Part shown: positions 26,671-35,786 of the stretch, piece by piece | Layout of the letters: the number at the start of each line of letters is the position of its first letter | How positions within the stretch are numbered: position 1 is the first letter of the stretch | Assembly (NCBI RefSeq): GCF_009707865.1 | Contig: NZ_WMBA01000074.1 | Coordinates: 1-40,163 of the forward strand | Length of the DNA: 40,163 nucleotides | Direction: 5' to 3' | DNA from: Amycolatopsis pithecellobii | GTDB lineage: Bacteria > Actinomycetota > Actinomycetes > Mycobacteriales > Pseudonocardiaceae | Program-made: the position numbers and the translations under genes | Notes under the pieces: model-generated | Told to the model about the DNA's origin: nothing | Databases searched by the model: none | Seen by the model: only the letters and a program-made list of their open reading frames with translations

Positions 26671-27234
26671 TCAGTTCTGCGCACCGCGCTGTTCGGCCTG
26701 CTCGTGCGCGATCAGTTCGTTGAGCCAGCGGACTTCTCGCTCGCTGCTCTCCAGGCCCAGCCGGTGCAGCTCGCGCGTGTAGCGATCGATCTTCTCCTCG
26801 GCGCGGGCGAGCGCGGTGCGCAGGCCCTCCCGCCGCTCCTCCACACGCCGTCGACGACCTTCCAGGATGCGCATCCGGACATCGGCCGGGGTGCGCGAGA
26901 AGAACGCCAGGTGCACGCCGAAACCTTCGTCGTCCCAGGTCTGGGGACCGGCGTCGCCGAGTAGCTGTGCGAAGTGCTCTTTACCCTCGGCCGTGAGCTT
27001 GTACACCCGGCGAGCCCGCCGGACCCTGGTTTTGGGCTGGATTTTCGGGTGCTCACTGACCTCATCGGCTTCCTCGACGATGAAGCCGGCCCGCTGGAGC
27101 CTTCGTAACGTCGGATACAGCGAGCCGTAGGAGAAGGTACGGAACGTACCGAGCGTCTCGTGAAGTCGTTTGCGCAGCACGTACCCGTGCATCGGTGTCT
27201 CGTGCAGCAGCCCAAGGATGGCGAACTCCAGCAC
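26671..27234 (-). CDS. PadR-family transcriptional regulator
   Basis: 187 residues from GTG 27234 ([12 protein letters not shown]), six bases after GAGGGGG; a TTG at 27258 would add eight residues. The winged HTH shows [11 protein letters not shown] and [18 protein letters not shown], followed by the wing [17 protein letters not shown]. The C-terminal coiled-coil (about 105-180) is the Vir-type dimerisation helix. It is the homologue by position of Rv0047c. It probably regulates itself and ino1, given the palindrome over its -10. Confidence 0.94.
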   Translation of the reverse strand: MLEFAILGLLHETPMHGYVLRKRLHETLGTFRTFSYGSLYPTLRRLQRAGFIVEEADEVSEHPKIQPKTRVRRARRVYKLTAEGKEHFAQLLGDAGPQTWDDEGFGVHLAFFSRTPADVRMRILEGRRRRVEERREGLRTALARAEEKIDRYTRELHRLGLESSEREVRWLNELIAHEQAEQRGAQN

Positions 27235-27287
27235 GGCACGCCCCCTCTCGGGCAACAAACGACCTCATGGCGACAACCTAACGTCAG

Positions 27288-27304
27288 ATTATATCGGCTC
27301 GATA
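27288..27304 (-). promoter_or_regulatory. padR promoter -10 overlapped by an inverted repeat
   Basis: On the minus strand a perfect TATAAT (27293-27288) gives a start about 45 bases before padR's GTG. It overlaps TATCGGCTCGATA (27292-27304), two 5-bp arms around three bases. PadR proteins often bind TAT/ATA-rich repeats over their own promoter; autoregulation here is inference. Confidence 0.55.
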
Positions 27305-27458
27305 CATCGGAGTGGCGCACCTAACGCAGTCGAGCGCCCGGAGTTCGTCTCATCGGGGTGGCGGAGTTCACCGGAGAGTTATCCAACCGTCGGCGTGTTC
27401 CTCCACCACGCCCAGACCTTTAGGCCCAACAGCTCATGGCGACACAACGTCGGACACG

Positions 27459-27464
27459 TACTCT
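27459..27464 (+). promoter_or_regulatory. -10 element TACTCT of a leaderless DUF5318 mRNA
   Basis: TACTCT is followed by six bases and then GTG 27471. Confidence 0.5.
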
Positions 27465-27470
27465 GTCACC

Positions 27471-27869
27471 GTGCAGATGCAGCGACACGTCGTGGATTAC
27501 GGACTACAGCGCCGAGCGCTGCTGTCCGATTTCCGCGCCGGTCGCCTCGGCAGGAAGGACGTCTGCGACGCGGACCCGTACCTGCTCAGGGCGGCGAAGT
27601 TCCACGGCGAGCCGACCGAGGACCAGTGCCCGGTCTGCCTCTCCCCGGCACTGACGCTCGTGTCCTGGGTCTTCGGCGACGAGCTCAAGCACGCCGCCGG
27701 TTCCGCGAAGACACCGGCCGAGCTCTCCCGCATGGCAGGGCTGTTCGGCGAGTTCACCGTGCACCAGGTCGAAGTTTGTGCCGAGTGCCGATGGAACCAC
27801 CTGGTGCTGTCATACGTCCTGGGCACGGGAACACCGCACGGGTCCGCCAAAAGGACCGCGGGACAGTGA
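27471..27869 (+). CDS. DUF5318 zinc-ribbon-like protein (Rv0049 family)
   Basis: 132 residues from GTG 27471. The start is chosen because the -10 hexamer sits six bases upstream and the N-terminus then aligns with Rv0049. Two CxxC pairs (Cys53/Cys56 in CPVC, Cys103/Cys106 in CAEC) suggest a zinc ribbon. Conserved runs are VVDYGLQRRALL, VCDADPYLLRAAKFHGEP, LVSWVFGDEL and CRWNHLVLSYVLG. It lies directly upstream of the class A PBP, as in mycobacteria. The function of the family is not known to me; the constant neighbourhood suggests a link with envelope growth. Confidence 0.88.
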   Translation: MQMQRHVVDYGLQRRALLSDFRAGRLGRKDVCDADPYLLRAAKFHGEPTEDQCPVCLSPALTLVSWVFGDELKHAAGSAKTPAELSRMAGLFGEFTVHQVEVCAECRWNHLVLSYVLGTGTPHGSAKRTAGQ

Positions 27870-27932
27870 CGGTACGAAGACCGTGGTGACACCAGCGGCG
27901 TACCCCGAACCGCCGTTCTGGGAGGCTCTTTC

Positions 27933-30518
27933 GTGAACGACGAGTACAACCGCTCCTGGCCAGGTCAGGAGCCTGATGAGTTCCGCCCTGCGCAGCGGGG
28001 CGGGCCACGCCGTCCTGGCGGCGAGCCGCCGCGCCGTCCGCAGTGGCCCGGTGATTCCCCCCAGCAACCCGGCTGGCCCACCGGTGATGACGACGGCGCC
28101 ACCCAGCGCCGGGTGCCACCGGCCGGGCGCCCGATGCCGCCCCGCCGGCCGGGGCCACCGCCCGCCGGACCCAACGGCGGCGGCTACAGTCCGCCGCCCC
28201 AGCGCGATCCCGGTCTGCTCACGCACAATCCGCTCGGCGGTTACCCCGCCGACGACCAGGACGACGAGCAGGCCCGCTTCGACGAGTTCTCCCCGGACGA
28301 ACCGGCGCAGGAGCCCGCGGCCGAGCGGAACGGCGCGGAGCGGAACGGGAAGGCCGCGTTGACACCACTGCAACGCAGGAAGCGCCGCTGGAAGATCGTC
28401 CGCCGCACGCTCTACGTGATGTTCGGCCTCGGCGTGATCGTGCCCGCGGTCGCGTTCACCATCGCGTACTTCCTCGTCGACGTGCCCACCCCGGAAGAGG
28501 TGCTGGCACAGCAAAGCCAGGTCGTCACCTACTACTACGGCGACAATTCGGTGATGGGCAAGGAGGTTCCGGACACCGGGAACCGCGAGATCCTCAAGCC
28601 AGGCCAGATCCCCGAGACGGTCAAACACGCGGTGTACGCAGCCGAAGACGCGACCTTCGAGACCAACAACGGGTTCGACGTCCTCGGTATCGTGCGCGCG
28701 GTCTACAACAACCTCACCGGCGGTCAGGGCGGTGGTTCGACCATCTCCCAGCAGTACATCAAGAAGGCCACGGAGAACGAGGCGCCGACGCTCACCCGTA
28801 AGGCCACCGAGCTGGTCAAGTCGTTCAAGATGAACCAGACCCAGCCCAAGGAAGACATCATCACGGCGTACCTGAACATCGTCTACTTCGGACGGAACGC
28901 CTACGGCGTGCAGGCCGCATCGCACGCGTACTTCAACAAGGACGCCGCGCAGCTGAGCCCTTCGGAGGCGGCTTTGCTGGCCGGGTTGATCCAGGGCCCC
29001 AGCAAGTCGGAGAACACCGAATACACCCAGTGGCGCTGGAACTACGTGATGGACAACATGGTCAAGTACGGCTGGTTGCCAAAAACCGACCGCCAGGCGG
29101 CCCAGTTCCCGGCTCCGTTGCCGAAGGACCAGACCAAGCCGCAGGCGATCAAGGGTCCGGAGGCGTTCATCCAGGGCCAGGTCGAGGACGAGCTCGATGC
29201 GGCAGGCTTCTCGAAGGAGAAACTGCAGGCAGGCGGCTACAACATCTACACGACGGTCGATCCGTCGGCGCAGAAGCTGCTCGAGGACACCGCGCACAAG
29301 TACATGGACAGCCAGCCGGACACGTTGCGGAACGCGATGGTGGCCGTTGATCCCAAGACACGCGCGGTGCTCGCCTATTACGGCGGCCCCAACGACAAGA
29401 CGAACGCGGTGGACTGGGCCAATACCAAGCGGAACCCGGGTTCGTCCTTCAAGGCGTTCGACGCGACCGCGTTCCTCAAGATGGGCAAGGGTCTCGGCGA
29501 GACGTTCGACGGCTCCACGCACCGTCAGTTCGGCACCGTCAACGGGAAACCCCGCTACATCAACAACGCGGGCTCGTCCAACAGCTGCTCGACGCAGTGC
29601 ACGGTCGCCGAGGCGATGATGCGCTCCACCAACACCGTGTTCTTCGACCTGGTGGCCAACGTGACCGGGCCGCAAGCGGTGAAGGACGCGGCGAAGCAGG
29701 CCGGCGTCACCAGCCTCGACAAGATCTCGGTCGACAACAACATCTCGCTCGGCGGTGGTACGACCGAGGTCACCCCGCTCGACATGGCAACGGGTTACGC
29801 CACGTTCGCCGACGACGGCATCGCGCTGCAGCGGCACTTCGTGACCAAGGTGACCGACCCTGGCGGCAACGTCGTGTACCAGACGCCGAGCAACCCGGCC
29901 CCGGCGTTCGCCACGAACAACGCCGACAAGAGCAAGCAGATCGCGGGCAACGTCACCATGGCACTCAAGCCGGTGATCGATTTCTCGCACCTGAAATGCC
30001 CGTCGAACCACGAATGCGCCGGCAAGACCGGTACCCAGCAGTACGACGCGAGCGGCCCGAACGCGAGCGGTAACTCGAACGACAACTCGCAGGTGTGGAT
30101 GGTCGGCTACACGCCGTCGATCGCGGTGTCGTCGTGGGTCGGCACCGGCGGCAACCAGCCGTTGAAGGACAAGAACGGCAAGCCGGTCGGCAGTAGCGGG
30201 CTGCCGGCGCAGATGTGGCAGGAGTTCATGAACAACTACCTGCAGAACAAGCCGGCCGAGAAGTTCTCCACGGTGGAGCCGATCGGCAAGAGCGCGACGG
30301 CGTCCGTCGACGACCCGGCGACGAAGCCGCCGGCCCCGACCTCGACGCAGCCGCCTACGACGGAAACGACCACCTCAACGCCGCCGCCCCCGTCGTCGAC
30401 GAGTTCTACGCCCTCGTCGCCGTCGAAATCGTCAAAACCGTCCATGCCCACCGGGATCTTCCCCACCAGCAATCCCCGCAATGGCTTCGGCGGAACATCG
30501 ACGACCCCGACCGGCTGA
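27933..30518 (+). CDS. ponA: Bifunctional class A penicillin-binding protein (PonA1-like)
   Basis: 861 residues. It polymerises lipid II and cross-links peptidoglycan outside the membrane. A disordered Pro-rich cytoplasmic tail (1-150) precedes one membrane helix (about 158-182). The GT51 glycosyltransferase has EDATFETNNGFD (catalytic Glu238) and GGSTISQQYIKK. The transpeptidase has SxxK at Ser504-Lys507 (PGSSFKAF), SxN at Ser565 (STNT) and KTGT at Lys698. There is no PASTA domain; the last 60 residues are a Pro/Ser/Thr-rich tail. GTG 27933 has GGGAGG upstream. The position matches ponA1 (Rv0050). Confidence 0.96.
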   Translation: MNDEYNRSWPGQEPDEFRPAQRGGPRRPGGEPPRRPQWPGDSPQQPGWPTGDDDGATQRRVPPAGRPMPPRRPGPPPAGPNGGGYSPPPQRDPGLLTHNPLGGYPADDQDDEQARFDEFSPDEPAQEPAAERNGAERNGKAALTPLQRRKRRWKIVRRTLYVMFGLGVIVPAVAFTIAYFLVDVPTPEEVLAQQSQVVTYYYGDNSVMGKEVPDTGNREILKPGQIPETVKHAVYAAEDATFETNNGFDVLGIVRAVYNNLTGGQGGGSTISQQYIKKATENEAPTLTRKATELVKSFKMNQTQPKEDIITAYLNIVYFGRNAYGVQAASHAYFNKDAAQLSPSEAALLAGLIQGPSKSENTEYTQWRWNYVMDNMVKYGWLPKTDRQAAQFPAPLPKDQTKPQAIKGPEAFIQGQVEDELDAAGFSKEKLQAGGYNIYTTVDPSAQKLLEDTAHKYMDSQPDTLRNAMVAVDPKTRAVLAYYGGPNDKTNAVDWANTKRNPGSSFKAFDATAFLKMGKGLGETFDGSTHRQFGTVNGKPRYINNAGSSNSCSTQCTVAEAMMRSTNTVFFDLVANVTGPQAVKDAAKQAGVTSLDKISVDNNISLGGGTTEVTPLDMATGYATFADDGIALQRHFVTKVTDPGGNVVYQTPSNPAPAFATNNADKSKQIAGNVTMALKPVIDFSHLKCPSNHECAGKTGTQQYDASGPNASGNSNDNSQVWMVGYTPSIAVSSWVGTGGNQPLKDKNGKPVGSSGLPAQMWQEFMNNYLQNKPAEKFSTVEPIGKSATASVDDPATKPPAPTSTQPPTTETTTSTPPPPSSTSSTPSSPSKSSKPSMPTGIFPTSNPRNGFGGTSTTPTG

Positions 30519-30530
30519 GGTGTGCCGGCT

Positions 30531-31661
30531 TCATGGGGTCGGCTCGGCTCCCGTCCAGAGCGCGATCACTCCGTGGGGCGCATCGTCAGCGAACATCAGC
30601 TGGAAGTCCGTGCCTTCCGCGGCTGCGGCGGTGGCGCGCGGGAACATTGCCCGCTCGTATTCGGCGAGCGCGGTCTCCGGATCTCCGGGGTGCGCGGCGA
30701 TGGCTTGACCGAGTTCGGCGCCGTCCTGCATCGCCACGTTGGCGCCTTCGCCGTTGGGGAGCGCGAGGTGGGCGGCGTCGCCGAGCAGGGTCACTCCCGG
30801 CACCCGGTCCCAGCGGTGTTCGGCGGGCAGGCTGTAGAGGGGCCGCGGGACCAGCGGCGTGTCGCCGTCGGTGATCAGCGTGGTGAGCTCGGGCTCCCAG
30901 CCGTCGAACTCCTCGACGACCCGCGCCGACGCGGCGGCGGGATCGGCAAAGTCGATAGAGGCGAGCCAGTCCTCCGGTGTGCACAGCTGGCCGTAGACGT
31001 GGAGGGTCCCACCGTTTTCCCGATGAGCCAGAATCCCCCTGCCGGGGGCAAGCGCCATCAGTGACCCGCCGCCCACCAGCCGGGCCGCCGCGGGGTGCCG
31101 GGTGTCGCCGTCGAGCAGGAAGGTCTCGACCGTCGAGACGCCGGCGTACTCGGGGATGGCGCTCGAAAGCAGCGGACGGACCCGTGACCATGCGCCGTCC
31201 GCGCCGACCAGCAGGCTCGCGGTGGTGGCGGCGCCGTCCGCGAAGACAACCTCGTGGCGACCCTCTCCGAGAGCCCGCACCTCGACGACCTTGTGCCCCC
31301 ATCGCACGGTGGCGGCCGGAAGCGAGTCGAGGAGCAGTTGCCGCAGGTCGCCACGCTGCACCTCCGGTCGATCCCCGGCTCCTTCGTCGGGGTGGTCGAG
31401 CCACACGGTCCCCTCACGGTCGAGCACTCGGTAGGACTCTCGGCCGGGCAGAACGAGACCGCGGAACTCCTCGATCAGGCCGGCCGCCTCCAGCGCCGGC
31501 TGGCCGTTCCATGGGTGGATGTCGAGTAGCCCGCCCTGCGCGCGTGCGGTCGGCGAACGCTCCGCCTCGTAGACCGTGACCGGGACGCCGTGGACATGCA
31601 GGACACGAGCCAGCACCAGACCACCGAGCCCAGCACCGATAACCGTGACTGACGTTGCCAT
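30531..31661 (-). CDS. FAD-dependent monooxygenase, TetX-like
   Basis: 376 residues from ATG 31661, preceded by AAGGGGGG. The FAD motif is GAGLGG (9-14), the DG motif is GADGAWSR (153-160), and the second FAD motif is GDAAHLALPNGEGAN (294-308). The stretch RAQGGLLDIHPWNGQPALEAAGL closely follows TetX, which hydroxylates tetracyclines (about 380 residues). The group also acts on other aromatic drugs and metabolites, so tetracycline inactivation is only a possibility. It is divergent from a TetR gene with an inverted repeat between them, and convergent with ponA. It interrupts the ponA1-Rv0051 order known from mycobacteria, which suggests later acquisition. Confidence 0.9.
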   Translation of the reverse strand: MATSVTVIGAGLGGLVLARVLHVHGVPVTVYEAERSPTARAQGGLLDIHPWNGQPALEAAGLIEEFRGLVLPGRESYRVLDREGTVWLDHPDEGAGDRPEVQRGDLRQLLLDSLPAATVRWGHKVVEVRALGEGRHEVVFADGAATTASLLVGADGAWSRVRPLLSSAIPEYAGVSTVETFLLDGDTRHPAAARLVGGGSLMALAPGRGILAHRENGGTLHVYGQLCTPEDWLASIDFADPAAASARVVEEFDGWEPELTTLITDGDTPLVPRPLYSLPAEHRWDRVPGVTLLGDAAHLALPNGEGANVAMQDGAELGQAIAAHPGDPETALAEYERAMFPRATAAAAEGTDFQLMFADDAPHGVIALWTGAEPTP

Positions 31662-31680
31662 GACATCGCCCCCCTTACTT

Positions 31681-31729
31681 GATTGGATTGACACTCCAAA
31701 AGCTAGCACAGCATTGGATCAATCCAATC
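31681..31729. promoter_or_regulatory. Operator region between the TetX-like monooxygenase and tetR
   Basis: GATTGGATTGA (31681-31691) and its exact reverse complement TCAATCCAATC (31719-31729) flank 27 bases. The right half contains a tight palindrome, ATTGGAT-CA-ATCCAAT (31713-31728). TTGACA (31688-31693) faces tetR. On the minus strand TTGGAT, 16 bases, TAGCTT is a good promoter for the monooxygenase. The repeats overlap both, as expected of TetR control. Confidence 0.65.
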
Positions 31730-31755
31730 TTGTCGGCTCGTGCGAGACTGAAGCC

Positions 31756-32436
31756 ATGGCGACCAAAGCTCGGCGCACCGACGCCCTCTCCAGAGAGCTG
31801 ATCATCGAGGCCGCCATACAGATCCTCGACACCGACGGCGAGGACGCGCTGACCTTGCGCGCGCTCACCATTCGCCTGAGCACCGGGTACGGCGCGCTTT
31901 ACCACCACGTCGCGAACAAGAGCGACCTGCTCTTGGCCGCCGCCGACGACGTCATCGCGCGCGTCATGACTGACGTGGCCGAGGACGCGGAGCCTCGGGA
32001 GAGGCTGCGTGCGGTCGCACTGAGCCTGTTCGATGCGATCAACGCGCACCCCTGGATCGGCGCTCAGCTCAGCCGGGAGCCGTGGCAGCCCGCCCTGTTG
32101 GAGATCTACGAGAGCATCGGCGAGCAACTCGAGGCACTCAACGTTCCCGAGCAGGCCATGTTCGACTCGGCGGGCGCGCTCGTGAACTACATCCTCGGCG
32201 TCGCCGGCCAGAACGCCGCGAACGCCCGGGTCCGTGCCCACACGGAAGGAGATCGGACCACTTCTCTCGCGGCCATCGCCGCTCAATGGGCACAGCTCGA
32301 CCCCGGCAAGTACCCGCGCCTGCACAAGACCGCGGCGCAACTGCGCGAACACGACGACCGCCGGCAATTCCTGGCCGGCATCGAGCTCTTCCTCGCCGGC
32401 ATCGAGACCGTTCACCGCAAGGCCGAGAACCACTGA
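31756..32436 (+). CDS. TetR-family regulator with TetR-type C-terminal domain
   Basis: 226 residues from ATG 31756. The HTH covers about 11-58: [48 protein letters not shown]. Two features, [21 protein letters not shown] and the length, fit the true tetracycline-repressor subgroup rather than the generic family. The C-terminal helices form the ligand pocket. It probably represses itself and the divergent monooxygenase and is relieved by the drug that the enzyme attacks; this is inference from the arrangement. Confidence 0.92.
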   Translation: MATKARRTDALSRELIIEAAIQILDTDGEDALTLRALTIRLSTGYGALYHHVANKSDLLLAAADDVIARVMTDVAEDAEPRERLRAVALSLFDAINAHPWIGAQLSREPWQPALLEIYESIGEQLEALNVPEQAMFDSAGALVNYILGVAGQNAANARVRAHTEGDRTTSLAAIAAQWAQLDPGKYPRLHKTAAQLREHDDRRQFLAGIELFLAGIETVHRKAENH

Positions 32437-32487
32437 AATCGGCGCGGCGCCTGCCCAGGCTCCGGCTTCTACTTTCGGTCGGATCAG

Positions 32488-32493
32488 TAACAT
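32488..32493 (+). promoter_or_regulatory. -10 element TAACAT of a leaderless GT87 mRNA
   Basis: TAACAT is followed by seven bases and then GTG 32501. It shows that the glycosyltransferase has its own promoter despite following tetR by 64 bases. Confidence 0.5.
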
Positions 32494-32500
32494 CGCCCGG

Positions 32501-34030
32501 GTGTCGACCGAGCACGCCACCGAACCCGCGCCGCCGTCGCTGACCCCCGAGCAGCGCGACGCGCCGAGCCGCACCGAACCGTTCGTCGCGGCGGCGAGCA
32601 GAGTGGTCGGCGGGCCGCTGGGCGAGCACGCGGCGGTGGGCAGGCACTGGTTCTGGACCCCGCAGCGGGTCGGGCTCGCGATGGCGACGCTCGCTTTGTT
32701 GCTGTGCTGGTTCGGCAAGGCAAGCTGTATCCAGCAGTACACCGACGAAAGCGGGATGAACCAGCTCGACTGGCGAGCGGGCAGGCCGTACGTGGCGATG
32801 TGCTACTCGGATGTCGTACCCCTCTACAGCGCCGAGCACCTGGACCGGGCGGGCACCTTCCCGTACCGCACCAGCTGGGTCGAAAACGAGGGCACCGCGA
32901 ACGCGCACCAGCGCTACATGGAGTACCCGGTGCTCACCGGCTTCTTCCAGTGGGTCAACGCGAAACTCACCAGCGCGTGGGTCGCCGTGTCGACCGCCGG
33001 CTGGCTGCCGGGTGCGCTGCCGGTGGCCGTGTACTTCAACATCACCGCGCTCTGGTTGTCGGTCGCCTGGCTGATCACCGTGTGGGCGGTCGGCAGAACC
33101 GCGAACCGCCGACCGTGGGACGCGACGCTCGCCGCGATCTCGCCACTGGTGCTGGTGCACGCCTTCACGAACTTCGACACGCTGGCGACCGCGTTCGCCG
33201 CGACGGGACTGCTCGCCTGGGCACGGCGAAAACCCGTGCTCGCCGGTGCCCTGCTCGGATTGGGCGCGGCGGCGAAGCTGTACCCGTTGCTGCTACTCGG
33301 ACCGCTGCTCGTGCTCTGCATGCGGGCAGGCAGAATCCGGTACTGGGCAAGGACAGCGGGTGCGGCCGTGGTCGTGTGGCTCGCGGTGAACCTGCCGATC
33401 GCGCTGGCGCTGAACGCGGGCTGGCGCGAGTTCTTCCGGCTCAACACCCAGCGCGGGATGGACCCGGACTCGGTCTACAACGTCATCTCGTACTTCACCG
33501 GCTGGGCGGGCTTCGACGGGCCGCTGGCCCCGGGCCAGTCGCCGACCTGGCTGAACATCATCAGCGCGGCCCTGTTCCTGTTGTGCTGCGCGGGAATCGC
33601 GTACGTCGGCCTCGCCGCACCGGTCCGGCCACGAGTGGCGCAGCTGTGTTTCCTTGTCGTGGCAGCGTTTCTGGTGACGAACAAGGTGTGGAGCCCGCAA
33701 TACTCGCTGTGGCTGGTCCCGCTGGCGGTGCTCGCGATCCCGCGCTGGCGGCTGCTGCTGGGCTGGATGTTGCTCGACGCGCTGGTCTGGGCGCCGCGGA
33801 TGTTCTACTACCTCGGGGTCGACCACAAGGGCCTGCCGGAGGACTGGTTCCTCGGCTTCGTGGTGGCACGTGACCTCGCCGTCGTCGGCTTGTGCGTGCT
33901 GGTGATCCGCGAAATCTACCGCCCGGCAACCGACAAGATCCGCCTCCTCGGCGACGACGACCCCGCGGGCGGGGTGCTCGACCGCGCCCGCGACGTGTTC
34001 ACCGTCAAACCCAGGACGGCGGCGGCCTAA
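32501..34030 (+). CDS. Polyprenol-sugar-dependent membrane glycosyltransferase (GT87, Rv0051-like)
   Basis: 509 residues. A hydrophilic N-terminus (1-55) is followed by about ten to eleven membrane helices. The first external loop carries [21 protein letters not shown] with acidic residues and [11 protein letters not shown], the pattern of GT-C enzymes such as the mycobacterial alpha-mannosyltransferases. [12 protein letters not shown] and [15 protein letters not shown] are family landmarks. It probably adds mannose or arabinose from a polyprenyl donor to a lipid glycan outside the membrane. Position after ponA matches Rv0051. The TAA stop overlaps the TAG of the convergent endonuclease by two bases. 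Confidence 0.86.
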   Translation: MSTEHATEPAPPSLTPEQRDAPSRTEPFVAAASRVVGGPLGEHAAVGRHWFWTPQRVGLAMATLALLLCWFGKASCIQQYTDESGMNQLDWRAGRPYVAMCYSDVVPLYSAEHLDRAGTFPYRTSWVENEGTANAHQRYMEYPVLTGFFQWVNAKLTSAWVAVSTAGWLPGALPVAVYFNITALWLSVAWLITVWAVGRTANRRPWDATLAAISPLVLVHAFTNFDTLATAFAATGLLAWARRKPVLAGALLGLGAAAKLYPLLLLGPLLVLCMRAGRIRYWARTAGAAVVVWLAVNLPIALALNAGWREFFRLNTQRGMDPDSVYNVISYFTGWAGFDGPLAPGQSPTWLNIISAALFLLCCAGIAYVGLAAPVRPRVAQLCFLVVAAFLVTNKVWSPQYSLWLVPLAVLAIPRWRLLLGWMLLDALVWAPRMFYYLGVDHKGLPEDWFLGFVVARDLAVVGLCVLVIREIYRPATDKIRLLGDDDPAGGVLDRARDVFTVKPRTAAA

Positions 34031-34800
34031 CCGAGGGCTTCGCGCAGGTAGGCGATGTCGTCGGCCTGGCCTTCGGACGGGGTTTCGACGATCACTGGTG
34101 CCTGCGCTTCCTTCGCGACGGCCACCAGTTGCTCCGGGTCGATCGTGCCGCCGCCGTGGACGACGTTGGCGTGGCGGTCTCGGGTCGAGCCGAACTCGTC
34201 GCGGGAGTTGTTCAGGTGCACCAGATCGATCCGGCCGGTGATGGCCTTGACGTTCGCGACGAGGTTGTCGAGCTCCCAGCCCGCGGCGAACGCGTGACAG
34301 GTGTCGAGGCAGAACCCGGCGCCGAGGTCGCCGACCACGTCCCACAGCCGGGCCAGCATGTCCAGGTGGCGGGCCATCGCACCATCGCCGCCGGCGGTGT
34401 TCTCGATCAGGATCGGCACCCCGAACCCGCCCTCTTCCGCCTGGCGCTCGAACAACTTGCCCCAGTTCTGCAAGCCCTGCTCGGGATCCTCGTCCTTGCG
34501 CACGTGCCCGCCGTGCACGATCAATCCACGGGCCCCGATCTCCGCGGCCGCCGCCGCGTGCTGCGCCACCGCCTTGCGCGACGGGATGCGGATCCGGTTG
34601 TTCATCGACGCCACGTTCACCACATACGGCGAGTGGATGAAGACCTCGACGCCCGCCGCGACGATCTCGTCCGCGCTCGGGGCCGCCACCGGTTTCTTCC
34701 AGCCCTGCGGGTCGGCCAGAAAGAACTGCAGGAGCTCGGCGTTGCGCTCGGGCGCGGCCGACAGCGGGTCGTCATCCTTCACATGGGCACCGATTTTCAC
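34027..34800 (-). CDS. nfo: Deoxyribonuclease IV (AP endonuclease family 2)
   Basis: 257 residues from GTG 34800 ([12 protein letters not shown]); a GTG at 34854 would add 18 residues not seen in the family. TIM-barrel zinc ligands are visible: HSPY, HGGHV, IENTAGG (Glu), [30 protein letters not shown] and ETPSEG. The enzyme cuts 5' of abasic sites in base excision repair. The -10-like TAGTCT seven bases before the GTG supports this start. The C-terminal signature DTCHAFAAG and SRDEFGSxRDRH are diagnostic. Confidence 0.95.
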   Translation of the reverse strand: MKIGAHVKDDDPLSAAPERNAELLQFFLADPQGWKKPVAAPSADEIVAAGVEVFIHSPYVVNVASMNNRIRIPSRKAVAQHAAAAAEIGARGLIVHGGHVRKDEDPEQGLQNWGKLFERQAEEGGFGVPILIENTAGGDGAMARHLDMLARLWDVVGDLGAGFCLDTCHAFAAGWELDNLVANVKAITGRIDLVHLNNSRDEFGSTRDRHANVVHGGGTIDPEQLVAVAKEAQAPVIVETPSEGQADDIAYLREALG

Positions 34801-34807
34801 TTGGCCG

Positions 34808-34813
34808 AGACTA
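34808..34813 (-). promoter_or_regulatory. -10 element TAGTCT of leaderless nfo
   Basis: On the minus strand TAGTCT is followed by seven bases and then GTG 34800. Confidence 0.5.
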
Positions 34814-34909
34814 CGCCGCAGCAGGAACCGGATTCGTTCGCACACCGCCGTCACTCCGCACGGTTACGGTCGTTGTATCAATGAGTGAGGCCGCATGTGG
34901 AGGGCACGG

Positions 34910-35773
34910 ATGCAGGGTCGAACGCGCAGGGTCGCCGCGGTCGTGGCGGCCGCCGTTGTGCTGGCGGGGTCCGCGCTACTCGCGACTCCCGGCACGGCGA
35001 GCGCGGCAAACACCATCGAAGCCAACTGCGGTGACACCGTCACGGCGCATCCCGGTGACCAGATCCACAGCCCGCTCGGCCTGCAAACCGTGACCGACGG
35101 CCTCACCTCGATCGTCGGTGGGCTGTTGTCGGGGCTGTGCAAGATCACGGTCAACGTCGTGGACACCGTGGTCGCGCCGGTTCCGATCGCGGGCCCGCCA
35201 GTCGCGAGCGCGGTCGAAGGTGCCGTCGCCGGCACGACAAACGCCGCGACAGGTGCGGTCCAGGGCGCGGGCCAGGTGCTGACCGGCGGCAACCGGTCAG
35301 ATCAGCCGGCCGCGCAGAAGCCGCCCGCCGGCGGGCCTCCCCAGTCCGGCCCCGGCACCAGTGGCGGCACGCAGAACACCGGCTTGGCGAGCCTCATCCC
35401 AGGTGCCGGCAGCCCGGTACTCGGCGGTGGTGACCCGGCGATGTTCGACGTGCTGCCCTTCTCGTCCGGCTACGCGCCGATGCGCGACTACAGCGACATC
35501 CCGTATGCGCTCGCCGGCCTGTTCGCACCGTCGCCCGGCGTGCGCTACGGCGGGCAGATCCCGGGTTACGCACCGGAGTTCGGCACCCTCGGCAACGGCT
35601 CGGCCGAGCAGAGCAAGCCGCAGAACGCAGGTCAGGCAGAGGCCCTGCCGTCCGGTGACCACACCGGTCTGCCTGGCAACGCCGGCCTGCCGATGCTGAT
35701 CGCGGTGCTCGCGCTCTCCGGCGTCAGTGCGGCGCTGGTGCGGACCTGGGTCCTGCGGGCAGCTACTTCCTAG
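34910..35773 (+). CDS. Secreted C-terminally anchored protein, paralogue 1
   Basis: 287 residues from ATG 34910, which has GGAGG six bases upstream; an ATG at 34895 is in frame but has a poor ribosome site. The signal peptide runs MQGRTRRVAAVVAAAVV to a cleavage near TASA-ANT (32). The mature part has Cys40 in CGDTVTAHPGDQI and Cys77 in CKITVNV, then a Gly/Pro/Ala-rich linker. The C-terminal block contains RDYSDIP, VRYGGQIPGY, NAGQAEA and a membrane helix ending ALVRTWVLRAATS. The family was not recognised. It is a clear paralogue of the next gene and sits between nfo and the ribosomal operon. Confidence 0.82.
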   Translation: MQGRTRRVAAVVAAAVVLAGSALLATPGTASAANTIEANCGDTVTAHPGDQIHSPLGLQTVTDGLTSIVGGLLSGLCKITVNVVDTVVAPVPIAGPPVASAVEGAVAGTTNAATGAVQGAGQVLTGGNRSDQPAAQKPPAGGPPQSGPGTSGGTQNTGLASLIPGAGSPVLGGGDPAMFDVLPFSSGYAPMRDYSDIPYALAGLFAPSPGVRYGGQIPGYAPEFGTLGNGSAEQSKPQNAGQAEALPSGDHTGLPGNAGLPMLIAVLALSGVSAALVRTWVLRAATS

Positions 35774-35779
35774 TAACGT
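35774..35779 (+). promoter_or_regulatory. -10 element TAACGT of leaderless paralogue 2 mRNA
   Basis: TAACGT overlaps the stop region of paralogue 1 and is followed by seven bases and then ATG 35787. The second gene can therefore be transcribed on its own. Confidence 0.5.
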
Positions 35780-35786
35780 GCGGCCC

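Noticed and set aside
27810..30011. 733-codon minus-strand open frame opposite ponA
   Set aside because: Lies wholly antisense to a class A PBP with all catalytic motifs; its composition is typical of a shadow frame.
35670..35700. Sortase signal in paralogue 1 (LPGNAG before a hydrophobic helix)
   Set aside because: It does not match LPxTG or LAxTG, and paralogue 2 with the same helix lacks it.
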